Source of the DNA: SYFY01 sp031385325
GTDB taxonomy: Bacteria; Pseudomonadota; Gammaproteobacteria; Pseudomonadales; Azotimanducaceae
Length of the DNA stretch: 12,392 nt
Direction of reading: 5' to 3'
Assembly: GCA_031385325.1 (NCBI GenBank)
Contig: JANNBJ010000039.1
Span: 1-12,392 of the forward strand
Below, in pieces: positions 1 to 7,292 of this stretch (position 1 is the stretch's first letter; every line of letters starts with the position of its first letter). The position numbers were made by a program, and so were the translations under genes. Below the pieces are notes generated by a model that searched no databases, was not told where the DNA came from, and saw only the letters and a list, made by a program, of their open reading frames with translations.

Positions 1-1
1 C

Positions 2-307
2 GTCGATGATGTCATTGAAATCCGGCGGGCTTTGATTGATGCCCTGCCCTCCCAGTTTGCCGACCGGGACTCGTGGATGGGCGCAAAAATGCCGGGCTTG
101 CCAGACGACGATGACGCCAGGCGGATCAAGATTCGTGAATGGTTACTCGGGCGCGAGCGGCGAATTGCTGAACGGTTTCGCCCACAACTGGTGGAGAGGT
201 ATGGCGCGCCGATCGGCGAGCACGTCGAACATGCAGAAGCCTTTGAACACAGCGAGTACGGCGCGCAGGTCTCCATGGACAAGCTGGAGCGAATGTTCCC
301 TCGGTGA
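2..307 (+). CDS. C-terminal end of an unrecognised protein (5' partial)
   Basis: The frame is open from the first complete codon at base 2 to the TGA at 305-307, so the gene begins outside the window. A TTG at 32 could serve as a start, but nothing upstream of it marks a ribosome site and the frame stays open before it. The visible part (about 101 codons) is soluble, charged and probably helical. It has an acidic PDDDDAR patch, an Arg/Glu-rich helix (LLGRERRIAERFRPQLVERYG) and an end reading SMDKLERMFPR. There is no signal peptide, membrane segment or cysteine cluster. I do not recognise the family. The stop lies 9 bases from the stop of the convergent minus-strand gene, so there is almost no room for a dedicated terminator. 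Confidence 0.6.
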   Translation, partial: VDDVIEIRRALIDALPSQFADRDSWMGAKMPGLPDDDDARRIKIREWLLGRERRIAERFRPQLVERYGAPIGEHVEHAEAFEHSEYGAQVSMDKLERMFPR

Positions 308-316
308 TTTCAACCG

Positions 317-1834
317 CTAGTCGCCACTCTTGCCCGTGACCTTGCGCCATACACTGCGGGTGGTGTTGCCGATCTTGCTGCCAACACGCTTGAAGACATT
401 CTCCTGACCTGCCGTTGCCCCCTCCTGTGTGTTCGTGGGTGCCGCATCGATGAGCCCTTCGGCAACGGCGCCGGCGGCTCTTGCACCTTGCGTACCCAGT
501 TCATCAGCCAGTTGATTCGCAACCACTTCACCCGCCAGACCGGAGACCAGGGCGCGCACCGCAGGCGGCCGGTTTTGCTGCAGCTCGTTGCGCGAATTCT
601 CCGTGACCCCACCTTCCAGCTGCATGGTCTGCTGGACCGCCGAGACCCGAACAGCATCGGGCTGATCCTGCAGACTGCTCTCGGTGACCGTCGCCGCATA
701 GAGGGCAGCAGGACGAAAGCGTGCATCCCGCAGATTCCCCTCAAACGAGCTGTTTGCAGTGGCACCGGCCGCATATCGCTGCCTGGAGTCCACATCAACA
801 TACTCAACACCTTCCAGCTGCAGATCCGGCGCCCGAACGCGCAGGAAACTGCGGTCAAACACCTCGAAGTCGACGGAGCCGTTGATCACGCCAGACGCCG
901 CCACGAGTTCCGGCGACGGCACCAGGCGCGAAACGGTTTCGGCAGAAAATTGCTGCAGCGTCAGTCGACCACGCAGTGTCGGGTCCCATACCAACGGCTG
1001 TAACTGCCATTCGGGTTCGTTGGGTGCGGGTGGCCGCCAGGATGTCAGATTGCCCGCCGATGACACCCGCACCCGACCGGCGCCGACATTGGCTTCGAAC
1101 TCATAGGATTGAATCCGCCCGGCATCTGCAACAGGCCAGTGCACATCTCGCGCCCGCAACTGACCATCCTGCAAACGGATATCAGCGAATCGGGTCAGCA
1201 CGGTCGTGCCATCGGAATCACCAGGCATTTCTTCGCGCCAGTGCACCGTCAGGCCATCGATCAGCACCCAGTCAAGTCGGACCACGGCCTGGTCGACGGC
1301 TTGCGCCGAACTGCCGACGGCGTCACTGAGTGCGACAGGTTGTTGAACGGCTCCGTTTGATCCAGCCGGCTGTGCACCACCGATCAGAGCGGCAATACGA
1401 TGGCTGTCCAGCACACCGAACAGGTTCCACTCACCACCCAGAGGTTTGTACAACCGAAAGACCGGGCGATGCAGACTCAACTGGTAAATGGCGCCTCGCC
1501 ACCCATCGACCAGCCGCAGCAGGGAAAAATCCAGGGCCAGTTCAGGCACTTCGATGATCGGTTCGATCTCCCCTGGCACACGAACGGTCAGGCCCGACGC
1601 AGAAATCTTCTGTTCAATCCAGTTCACCGACCAGCCTTCGGTGTGCAGATCGATGCCGATGCTCTGTGCCCATTCGTTGGCGGCAAATTTCAGCGATTGC
1701 GGCAGATAAACGTAGTTGAAGGCGATCCAGAAAAAGCCCAGCGAGACGGCAATCCACCAGGCTCGAACGCGATGAAACATAGAACCCGGAAAGCCAGGTT
1801 TATGGGGAACCGCTGCGGCTGCAGTGTCTTTCAT
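317..1834 (-). CDS. AsmA/DUF748-like membrane-anchored envelope protein
   Basis: This 505-residue protein has a short cytoplasmic N-terminus and one hydrophobic segment at about residues 24-44 (from RAWWIAVSLGFFWIAF), then a long periplasmic part. Residues 60-140 contain GLTVRVPGE, IIEVPELALDFSLLRL and GGEWNL. These resemble the repeated beta units of AsmA/DUF748-type proteins, where a 'define the layer, then shared segment' pattern recurs. Members of that group are envelope proteins linked to lipid transport or outer-membrane homeostasis, and the role here is inferred only from that likeness. The C-terminus is basic (VWRKVTGKSGD). The ATG at 1832-1834 follows a GGGGG run about six bases upstream on the minus strand. 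The gene is divergent from the PQQ dehydrogenase. Length and codon pattern look intact. It could instead be a lineage-specific anchored protein. Confidence 0.7.
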   Translation of the reverse strand: MKDTAAAAVPHKPGFPGSMFHRVRAWWIAVSLGFFWIAFNYVYLPQSLKFAANEWAQSIGIDLHTEGWSVNWIEQKISASGLTVRVPGEIEPIIEVPELALDFSLLRLVDGWRGAIYQLSLHRPVFRLYKPLGGEWNLFGVLDSHRIAALIGGAQPAGSNGAVQQPVALSDAVGSSAQAVDQAVVRLDWVLIDGLTVHWREEMPGDSDGTTVLTRFADIRLQDGQLRARDVHWPVADAGRIQSYEFEANVGAGRVRVSSAGNLTSWRPPAPNEPEWQLQPLVWDPTLRGRLTLQQFSAETVSRLVPSPELVAASGVINGSVDFEVFDRSFLRVRAPDLQLEGVEYVDVDSRQRYAAGATANSSFEGNLRDARFRPAALYAATVTESSLQDQPDAVRVSAVQQTMQLEGGVTENSRNELQQNRPPAVRALVSGLAGEVVANQLADELGTQGARAAGAVAEGLIDAAPTNTQEGATAGQENVFKRVGSKIGNTTRSVWRKVTGKSGD

Positions 1835-2110
1835 GTCTTACCCCCATTTGTTACCGCCTCGTCTCACCTCACCGCTGACCGGCTGCATCCAGCAAGTCTG
1901 GAAACAGGGCTGACAAGAGATCGCTGCCGAACATTACCGCTCCGGCTTCCCCTACGTCTACCTGCCTGATACCGACTCCGCTGACCCACAAGATCAAAGA
2001 TCCAACGTTGCGACGATCGCCGGCCTGCGCTTCGCGGTTTACCGAGACCCTCGTCCTGCTCAGGCGTAGTATCAAAATGCAGATCCAATATCCAAGGGAG
2101 GATAAGAACA
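1835..2110. other. Divergent intergenic spacer
   Basis: This 276-bp gap lies between two divergent starts and must hold the promoters of both. I could not find a convincing -35/-10 pair: TAGTAT at 2067-2072 is the best -10-like hexamer for the plus strand, but it has no good -35 at 16-18 bp. A Shine-Dalgarno GGGAGG at 2096-2101 serves the plus-strand dehydrogenase. The middle of the spacer carries the coding-like frame described separately. Confidence 0.5.
1914..2069 (+). pseudogene. Possible gene remnant (short coding-like frame)
   Basis: Reading the plus strand from just after a TGA at 1911-1913 gives about 51 codons ending at TAG 2067-2069. The composition looks like real protein: aromatic-rich HYRSGFPYVYLPDTD followed by QRSNVATIAGLRFAVY. 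Third positions are moderately GC-rich. There is no ATG near its beginning, and the same frame continues upstream of the TGA for several more sensible codons. It could therefore be the tail of a gene broken by a stop. I do not recognise the family. The opposite strand is also open here and gives a plausible-looking peptide, so this could be chance. Confidence 0.25.
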
Positions 2111-4270
2111 ATGCGTTCCAGATTCTGTCGGTATTATCTATCGGTGAAAGGACCACGAGCCTTGACCTTGGTTCTGATACTGGCTGGTCTGTCCCCCTGG
2201 TCATCGGCCGATACAACCGATGCTGACATCGCACGAACCTCGAACACTTCGGATTGGCTGGCGTACGGCAGAACTCACGACGAACAGCGGTTCAGCCCGC
2301 TGACCGATATCAACGCGACCAACGTCGGCCAGCTGGGTGTCGCCTGGCATCTGGATCTGCCAAATGACAGTGGCCTTGTATCAACGCCCCTGGTAGCCAA
2401 TGGCGTGCTCTATTTCACCGGCAGCATGAACGTCGTTCGAGCGGTCGATGCCCGTTCCGGCAAGTTGTTGTGGACCCACGATCCACAAGTTGCCCAGGAA
2501 ATCGCCGGCCACAAGAAGTCGGGCTGGATGCATAACCGTGGGCTCTCCCTGTACGGTAACAAGCTGTTCAGCGCCACCTGGGACGGGCGATTGCAGGCGC
2601 TGGATCTGCAAACCGGCAAGCTCATCTGGTCGACCCGCACGTTTGACATGGGTGAACCGCTGTACATCACCGGTGCTCCAAAGGCCTTCAAGAACAAAGT
2701 GCTCATCGGTAATGGTGGCACCGAAAATGGCCCGTCCCGTGGTTATGTGACTGCGTATGACGCCGACACCGGCAAACAGGTCTGGCGTTTCTACATCGTC
2801 CCCGGCAACCCGGCCGAGGGATTTGAAAATGACGCCATGGCCATGGCCGCAAAAACCTGGACTGGCAACTGGTGGGAGCGTGGTGGTGGTGGCAATGCGT
2901 GGCACGCATTCACCTATGACGAGGAACTGGACACACTTTACATTGGCACCGGCAATGGATCTCCGTGGAACCAGAAGCTGCGCAGCCCGGGTGGCGGAGA
3001 CAATCTGTTTCTCTGTTCGATCGTCGCGCTGGACCCGGACACTGGCGAGTATCGCTGGCACTACCAGACTACGCCCGGTGAAACCTGGGACTACAACTCC
3101 AACATGGATATCGTGCTTGCCGACCTGAACATCCAGGGCAAACCGGTCAAGGCAATCCTGCACGCACCGAAAAATGGTTTTTTCTACGTGCTTGATCGAA
3201 CCAGCGGCAAACTCATTTCTGCCGAACCCTTCGCGGACGTGACCTGGGCAACTCACATCGACATGAAGACCGGCCGGCCGGTCGAGCGTGCGGGCGCTCG
3301 TTATGAAGACGGCAGTGAAATTGTCACGCCCGGACCCTACGGTGCTCACAATTTTCAAGCCATGTCTTTCAACCCAAAGACCGGCCTGGTCTATCTGCCA
3401 ACCATTCACATGTCGGTGGATTACATCGACAAAGCCTATGACAAGACCTGGCAGTCCGTGCCGTTCGAAGGTGGCACCGCCGTCGATTACGTCGAGAGCA
3501 CCCGACCTCGCAGTTATGCAGGCAGTCTCCAGGCCTGGGATCCTGTCGCGCAGCGTCAGGTCTGGGCCGTCGAACAGCAGTCGGGCCAGGGAGCGGGAAC
3601 ATTGACCACAGCCGGCGATCTGGTTTTTCAAGGTGGAACCGACGGGCTTCTCAAGGCCTATCACGCACGGACCGGACAGCAACTGTGGAGTTTTGATGCC
3701 GGCCTCGGGATATCAGCGCCACCCATCACCTACAAACTGGGAGATACGCAGTACATCTCGATCCTGGTTGGTTATGGCGGCGGTTATGCCTCTCGGTTGA
3801 CCCCCGGACCTGAAGATCGGGGCTGGGCCTATGGTGTGCACACGCGTCGTCTCCTGACCTTTGCGTTCAATGGCAAGGATGTTCTGTCGAAACAGCCTCC
3901 GCCATTTTTTGTGTCACCCATCCTTGAGCCGGGATTCAACGTCGATCCCGTACTCGCGAAAGACGGCGAAAAAACCTACATCGCACTGTTCTGTTATGCC
4001 TGTCATGGGGTCGGCGGGATTGCCGGCGGCATGGCACCAGACCTGCGCGCCTCAGCCATACCGTTATCGGAAATGGAAGCCTCCTTCACCTCTGTGGTTC
4101 GGGACGGCGAGCGCCTGGCGCGCGGGATGCCTGGCTTCCCGGCGATCACCGACGCTCAACTCAACGCGATCCGTCACTACATTCGGCGAGAAGCACATGC
4201 TGCTGTCAACACCAGCGGCGGTGCACCACCACCCACAGTACCGACGGAGCCGACAGAAAAGGCACGCTGA
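2111..4270 (+). CDS. Type II quinohemoprotein alcohol dehydrogenase (PQQ plus cytochrome c)
   Basis: This 719-residue periplasmic enzyme should oxidise a primary alcohol or similar substrate with pyrroloquinoline quinone and pass electrons through its own heme c. A Sec signal peptide spans about residues 1-33, with likely cleavage after SPWSSA. An eight-bladed propeller covers about 45-590 with many tryptophan-docking repeats such as DARSGKLLWTHD, DLQTGKLIWS and DADTGKQVW. Expected PQQ/metal residues are Glu205 (GGTENG), Asn282 (GTGNGSPWN) and catalytic Asp327 (TWDY). Asn329, two residues on, is not the Asp typical of lanthanide XoxF enzymes, so calcium is likelier. The cytochrome domain (about 612-695) has CYACH at 628-632 and a probable axial Met673 (RGMPGF). 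The adjacent Cys-Cys pair usual in this family is absent: the site reads SGWMHNRG at 137-144. The ATG follows GGGAGG by nine bases. No separate cytochrome or PQQ synthesis gene is nearby. The substrate cannot be told from sequence. Confidence 0.92.
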   Translation: MRSRFCRYYLSVKGPRALTLVLILAGLSPWSSADTTDADIARTSNTSDWLAYGRTHDEQRFSPLTDINATNVGQLGVAWHLDLPNDSGLVSTPLVANGVLYFTGSMNVVRAVDARSGKLLWTHDPQVAQEIAGHKKSGWMHNRGLSLYGNKLFSATWDGRLQALDLQTGKLIWSTRTFDMGEPLYITGAPKAFKNKVLIGNGGTENGPSRGYVTAYDADTGKQVWRFYIVPGNPAEGFENDAMAMAAKTWTGNWWERGGGGNAWHAFTYDEELDTLYIGTGNGSPWNQKLRSPGGGDNLFLCSIVALDPDTGEYRWHYQTTPGETWDYNSNMDIVLADLNIQGKPVKAILHAPKNGFFYVLDRTSGKLISAEPFADVTWATHIDMKTGRPVERAGARYEDGSEIVTPGPYGAHNFQAMSFNPKTGLVYLPTIHMSVDYIDKAYDKTWQSVPFEGGTAVDYVESTRPRSYAGSLQAWDPVAQRQVWAVEQQSGQGAGTLTTAGDLVFQGGTDGLLKAYHARTGQQLWSFDAGLGISAPPITYKLGDTQYISILVGYGGGYASRLTPGPEDRGWAYGVHTRRLLTFAFNGKDVLSKQPPPFFVSPILEPGFNVDPVLAKDGEKTYIALFCYACHGVGGIAGGMAPDLRASAIPLSEMEASFTSVVRDGERLARGMPGFPAITDAQLNAIRHYIRREAHAAVNTSGGAPPPTVPTEPTEKAR

Positions 4271-4306
4271 ACGGGTTCCATCCGACTCGCCAGCCAGATC
4301 AGCCGA

Positions 4307-4332
4307 GGCTGCGGAAAAGTATGACCGCAGCC
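4307..4332. terminator. Bidirectional terminator hairpin
   Basis: GGCTGCGG at 4307-4314 pairs perfectly with CCGCAGCC at 4325-4332 around a 10-nt loop. It sits 36 bases after the dehydrogenase stop and 5 bases past the stop of the convergent sulfotransferase remnant. The T-tract on the plus side is short (GCCTTTCA). On the minus side an A/T-rich loop but no strong U-run follows, so termination in either direction is plausible but not certain. Confidence 0.55.
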
Positions 4333-4337
4333 GCCTT

Positions 4338-4808
4338 TCACTGCTTCATCAGCGGCGGAAAGAGATCAGCGAATTCCTCGGCGCTGTTGGTTCGCGGATA
4401 CGGTGTTTCTGGAACCGGCACTCCGAGAAACGAACAGAGCGGCGCCCAACCGTCGCCCACGCCGTAAACCAACAGTCGATCCGGGGGAATTTCACGTTTC
4501 ACCGTTTCGATGTGCTGATTGAAGACGTTAATGGCGTGGTCGCGATCCGCGACGCGCCCGGAAAACGTGTCGAACATGATCTTTTTCATCATGCCCACCC
4601 GGTTTTCGTCCGGTGGAGCCGCCGCGGCTCGTTCCGCCATGGCTTTGGAGAAGATGGTTTTCTGAGTGCTTTCATGCCAGCTGACCGGGTCACGCACACT
4701 CAGCACTACCTTGGCGTGTGGATAGGTCATTGATAGCTCCTTCCAATAGGAACAGGCCGGCCAGTCGACGGTTGCCCGGTAGCCCGCAAACACCTTGTCC
4801 CAGTTCAT
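4338..4808 (-). pseudogene. Sulfotransferase, N-terminally truncated (Sulfotransfer_4-like)
   Basis: The 156 codons from ATG 4806-4808 match the middle and end of the small bacterial sulfotransferase family that uses PAPS. Family-like features are FAGYRATVDWPACSYWKEL near the start, the VRDPVSWHES segment (residues 38-47, with Arg39 and Ser47 as probable 3'-phosphate binders) and a GVGDGWAPLCSFLGVPVP end. Intact members are about 200 residues or more and begin with a GFGRTGT-type loop that binds the 5'-phosphosulfate; that part is missing. Upstream the frame runs back only to a TGA at 4857-4859, and none of the three minus frames from 4810 to 4938 contains the lost segment. The likely break is at about 4810-4830, where a compositionally different block begins. 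The product is probably inactive. A start further upstream would add at most 16 codons. Confidence 0.75.
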
Positions 4809-4937
4809 GTCCTCGTTGAACGCCCGGCCCAGGAAAGAAATCGTCGCTCGACAGTCTCATTCGACAGGGCGCACGCTGTTGCCTCATAGGGATCGAGCAT
4901 TCGGACCCTCTCGCTTGGCGCTGACGAGGGCAATCGA

Positions 4938-6422
4938 ATGAAAATCTGGCAGAGCACAATGTTGTCAGTCGCCACCGTGGGACTCGCCGTCGCGGGGTTC
5001 GGCTTCTATTTGCTGTACCCATCAATTCAGACACCGGAGGCGCCCAGATTTCCGCCGCCTACGGACAAGGTACAGGCTTACAGGCAGGATTTGGAGTACC
5101 TCAAGAAAACACTGCACGTCGTTGATCGAAGCTTTTCGGTGGAAGCATGGCGAGCTTTCGATCTAGCGATTACCGAACTTTCGATCCGCGCGGATCAGTT
5201 GGATGACCCTTCGTTTGAATTTGAAATTGCGCGGTCTGTCGCGCTAGCCAAAAATGGTCACACAAATGTCCTTGGAGCGTCCCGCGGATTGACGCTCAAT
5301 TCGATTCCAGTTCGGTTTTATTGGTTTGCGGATGGATTGCATGTTGTGAAGACCGACCCCGCGCACGCTGATCTTCTTGGAGCCAGGGTGGTCAGAGTCG
5401 CCGAGCAAACTCCCGACGAGATCGTGCAACTCTTCCGTCCTTACGTTGGCGGCACCGCGAGCCTCGCGCGCGAGCTATCGATATATTTTATGGAATCGCC
5501 GCAGGGGCTTCACGCGGCCAGCTTACAGGCGCTTGCCAACGAGACGATATTTGAGTTGGAGACAACGAAAGGAAAGGTGATACAGCGGTCAATTTCCGGC
5601 GACGCGATACCGGCGTCTGGGCCGCAGCCGGCGAAAACAGTGCCGATATTGAAGTTCGATCCACGAGAGCTGATTTGGCCGAGACGAGAACTGAGTTCGG
5701 TCCCACTACCAGCTCAAGCTGTGTATCCGCTTCCCGTCAATGATGGTCGACGGTGGGCGCATGTCCTGGACGGGAAGCCCCTGTCTCTGTCACTACAGAA
5801 CCCGAACCGATTCTATTGGTCGGATTATCTTGGCGACGGTAAATTTCTCTACCTGCAGCTCAACGCGCTTATGGATGAGCCGGGACGGGAGCCTCTCGAA
5901 ACTTTTCTGCACAAAACGATTCAGGACGCAGCGAAGCGAGACTTTCGTTTTGCTATCGTAGACCTCAGATCAAACCCCGGAGGCAGCTATCTGATCGCGG
6001 CGAATTTCGCGCGGGAGCTGCCTCAGGTTTTGCGTGGCGACGGTAAGGTTTTCATTCTCACAGGCGGGAATACCTTTTCGGCAGCTATCGTCACCGCAGC
6101 ACGGCTGAAATATTATGCGGGCGCTCGCGGAATGATCGTTGGTGAACCGATCGGCGACACCCCGCAATTTTGGGCGGAAGCGGCCACCAGAATCGTTCTC
6201 CCAAATTCGGGCCTGCGGATCGGATATGCAACAGGATTTCATGATTGGGAAAACGGCTGCTCGTTAGACCAAATTTTTTCCTGTTATCCGATGAACTACG
6301 TCTATGGTGTCGCGGCAGGGTCGCTTGAACCGACGCGATCTGTGGTTTGGTCATTTGCCGATTATGTTGATGGCAAGGACACAGTCATCCAACAAGTGAT
6401 GCAGCTAGCAGCTTCTCATTGA
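4938..6422 (+). CDS. Membrane-anchored S41-family peptidase
   Basis: This 494-residue protein has an uncleaved-looking N-terminal hydrophobic segment (about 7-28), so the body is probably periplasmic. The peptidase fold is shown by AKNGHTNV with His108, FAIVDLRSNPGGSYL at 338-352, and LTGGNTFSAAIV at 374-385, where Ser381 is the likely nucleophile. The downstream VGEPIGD (401-407) lacks the lysine of Ser/Lys CtpA-type enzymes. With the GHT histidine, this points to the tricorn/IRBP-like branch of S41. No PDZ domain is obvious. The ATG has GAGG at 4925-4928, about nine bases upstream. The gene is poorer in GC than its neighbours (roughly 43-50% in sampled lines), which suggests it arrived separately. 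Its last few codons and stop overlap sequence that reads as IS91 transposase in another frame, so the native C-terminus may have been changed slightly. The substrate is unknown. Confidence 0.88.
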   Translation: MKIWQSTMLSVATVGLAVAGFGFYLLYPSIQTPEAPRFPPPTDKVQAYRQDLEYLKKTLHVVDRSFSVEAWRAFDLAITELSIRADQLDDPSFEFEIARSVALAKNGHTNVLGASRGLTLNSIPVRFYWFADGLHVVKTDPAHADLLGARVVRVAEQTPDEIVQLFRPYVGGTASLARELSIYFMESPQGLHAASLQALANETIFELETTKGKVIQRSISGDAIPASGPQPAKTVPILKFDPRELIWPRRELSSVPLPAQAVYPLPVNDGRRWAHVLDGKPLSLSLQNPNRFYWSDYLGDGKFLYLQLNALMDEPGREPLETFLHKTIQDAAKRDFRFAIVDLRSNPGGSYLIAANFARELPQVLRGDGKVFILTGGNTFSAAIVTAARLKYYAGARGMIVGEPIGDTPQFWAEAATRIVLPNSGLRIGYATGFHDWENGCSLDQIFSCYPMNYVYGVAAGSLEPTRSVVWSFADYVDGKDTVIQQVMQLAASH

Positions 6423-7044
6423 ACTGCGCAGTCGCCTGTCAGCCACATCAGCGCGACCGGTTTGAACGACTATGCCGCTACATCGCTCGGCCTGCGCTGT
6501 GTCTCGACCGCCTCTCGGTCAATGCCTCCGGCCAGGTGGTCTATCAACTCAAGCTGCCCTTCCGCGACGGCACCACTCACGTCCTGTTCAGTCCACAGGA
6601 CTTTATCGCGGACCTTGCCGCACTCGTGCGACCGCGTGCCAATCTCACCCGATGCCACGGTGTATTCGCCCCAAGCTCACTGTTCAGGCAACACATCGTT
6701 CCAGCCGCAGACAAACCCCGACGGCACAAGACCAGAGCCTCTCCGGATGATCCGACAAACGAAAAGTACGCGCTGAATCATCACGCAAATTCAATGCCCG
6801 AACCACCAACCTCCCCACTCTCGTGGGCGCAGCGTCGTGTGACGCACCACTAAAACGCGTCTTCAACATCGACATCACGCGCTGCCCGCTCTGCGGTGGG
6901 CAACTCCGCATCATCGAAGACGTCACCGACCCCAATCTCATTCGCAAAAACCTCGATCACCGTAAGCAGCGTGCCCCGCCCCGCAGGCCGCCTGCACGCG
7001 CAAAGCCACACCAGACACTCCCTGATCTCTTCGTCGAGCGCTGA
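6410..7044 (+). pseudogene. IS91-family transposase, C-terminal half, frameshifted
   Basis: In the frame at 6410-6853 the reading SFSLNCAVACQPHQRDRF, RLCRYIARPALC, LPFRDGTTHVLFSPQDF and NLTRCHGVFAPSS corresponds to the conserved C-terminal half of IS91-type (Y2 rolling-circle) transposases. It reaches SWAQR at 6821-6835. The expected continuation LKRVFNID, ITRCPLCGGQLRIIEDVTD resumes one frame over at 6850 and runs to TGA 7042-7044. Exactly 14 bases (6836-6849) separate the two halves and cause the shift; without them the frame would be continuous. The N-terminal half with the catalytic HUH and tyrosine residues is missing, so no active transposase can be made. There is no start codon of its own. 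Confidence 0.85.
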
Positions 7045-7193
7045 CAAGTCCTCGACAACTCACAACCCTGCGCGACTGAATTCCGTATTTCCCGTCTCGC
7101 CCAAAAAACCGTAGGTCATCCAACATCTGCCGTGCCAGTACTTCACCATCGTCTGATCGTTCGCCCGCTCAGCTCCGATCACCGCCCAAACTC

Positions 7194-7249
7194 TTGCCTG
7201 CGGCAATACTTCGTGATCATCGAGAAAACACCCGTTATCCTTCCTATCC
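7194..7249 (+). repeat. oriIS-like terminus with small hairpin
   Basis: TTGCC at 7194-7198 and GGCAA at 7202-7206 form a five-pair stem with a three-base loop. CTTCCTATCC at 7240-7249 follows 34 bases later. IS91/ISCR origins downstream of the transposase gene end in a CTTCCTATACCC-like motif after a short hairpin, as I recall the family. The present motif matches it apart from one missing A and the last base or so. It lies about 200 bp past the transposase stop, which is a typical distance. It probably marks the right end of the element. Confidence 0.45.
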
Positions 7250-7280
7250 TCTGACAACAATGAGCAATCCCTCAATTCCG

Positions 7281-7288
7281 AAAGGTGA
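7281..7288 (+). promoter_or_regulatory. Ribosome binding site that decides the hydrolase start
   Basis: AAAGGTGA at 7281-7288 is four bases before GTG 7293 (seven bases from AGG to the start). It lies inside the longer open frame whose ATG at 7260 and TTG at 7194 have no such signal, and both of those fall in or next to the IS91 tail. This favours GTG 7293. Confidence 0.6.
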
Positions 7289-7292
7289 CACC

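Larger units (their letters stand above)
6405..7249 (+). mobile_element. IS91-family element remnant (right part)
   Basis: The block contains the decayed 3' half of an IS91-type transposase gene, about 150 bp of non-coding tail, and an oriIS-like end. The left part of the element (terIS, zinc finger, HUH and tyrosine motifs) is absent. The S41 peptidase gene occupies its place, abutting the transposase frame at about 6405-6413. IS91/ISCR elements move by rolling-circle transfer and can carry flanking DNA, so the adjoining cargo may have been moved this way. That is inference from family behaviour. Confidence 0.65.

Noticed and set aside
2381..3682. Long minus-strand open frame (433 codons)
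   Set aside because: It lies wholly inside the dehydrogenase gene on the other strand, whose motifs are unmistakable; long antisense frames are common in GC-rich genes.
4690..5034. Minus-strand 114-codon frame spanning the sulfotransferase break
   Set aside because: I checked it for the missing sulfotransferase N-terminus; it lacks the GFGRTGT-like loop and reads the sulfotransferase region out of frame.
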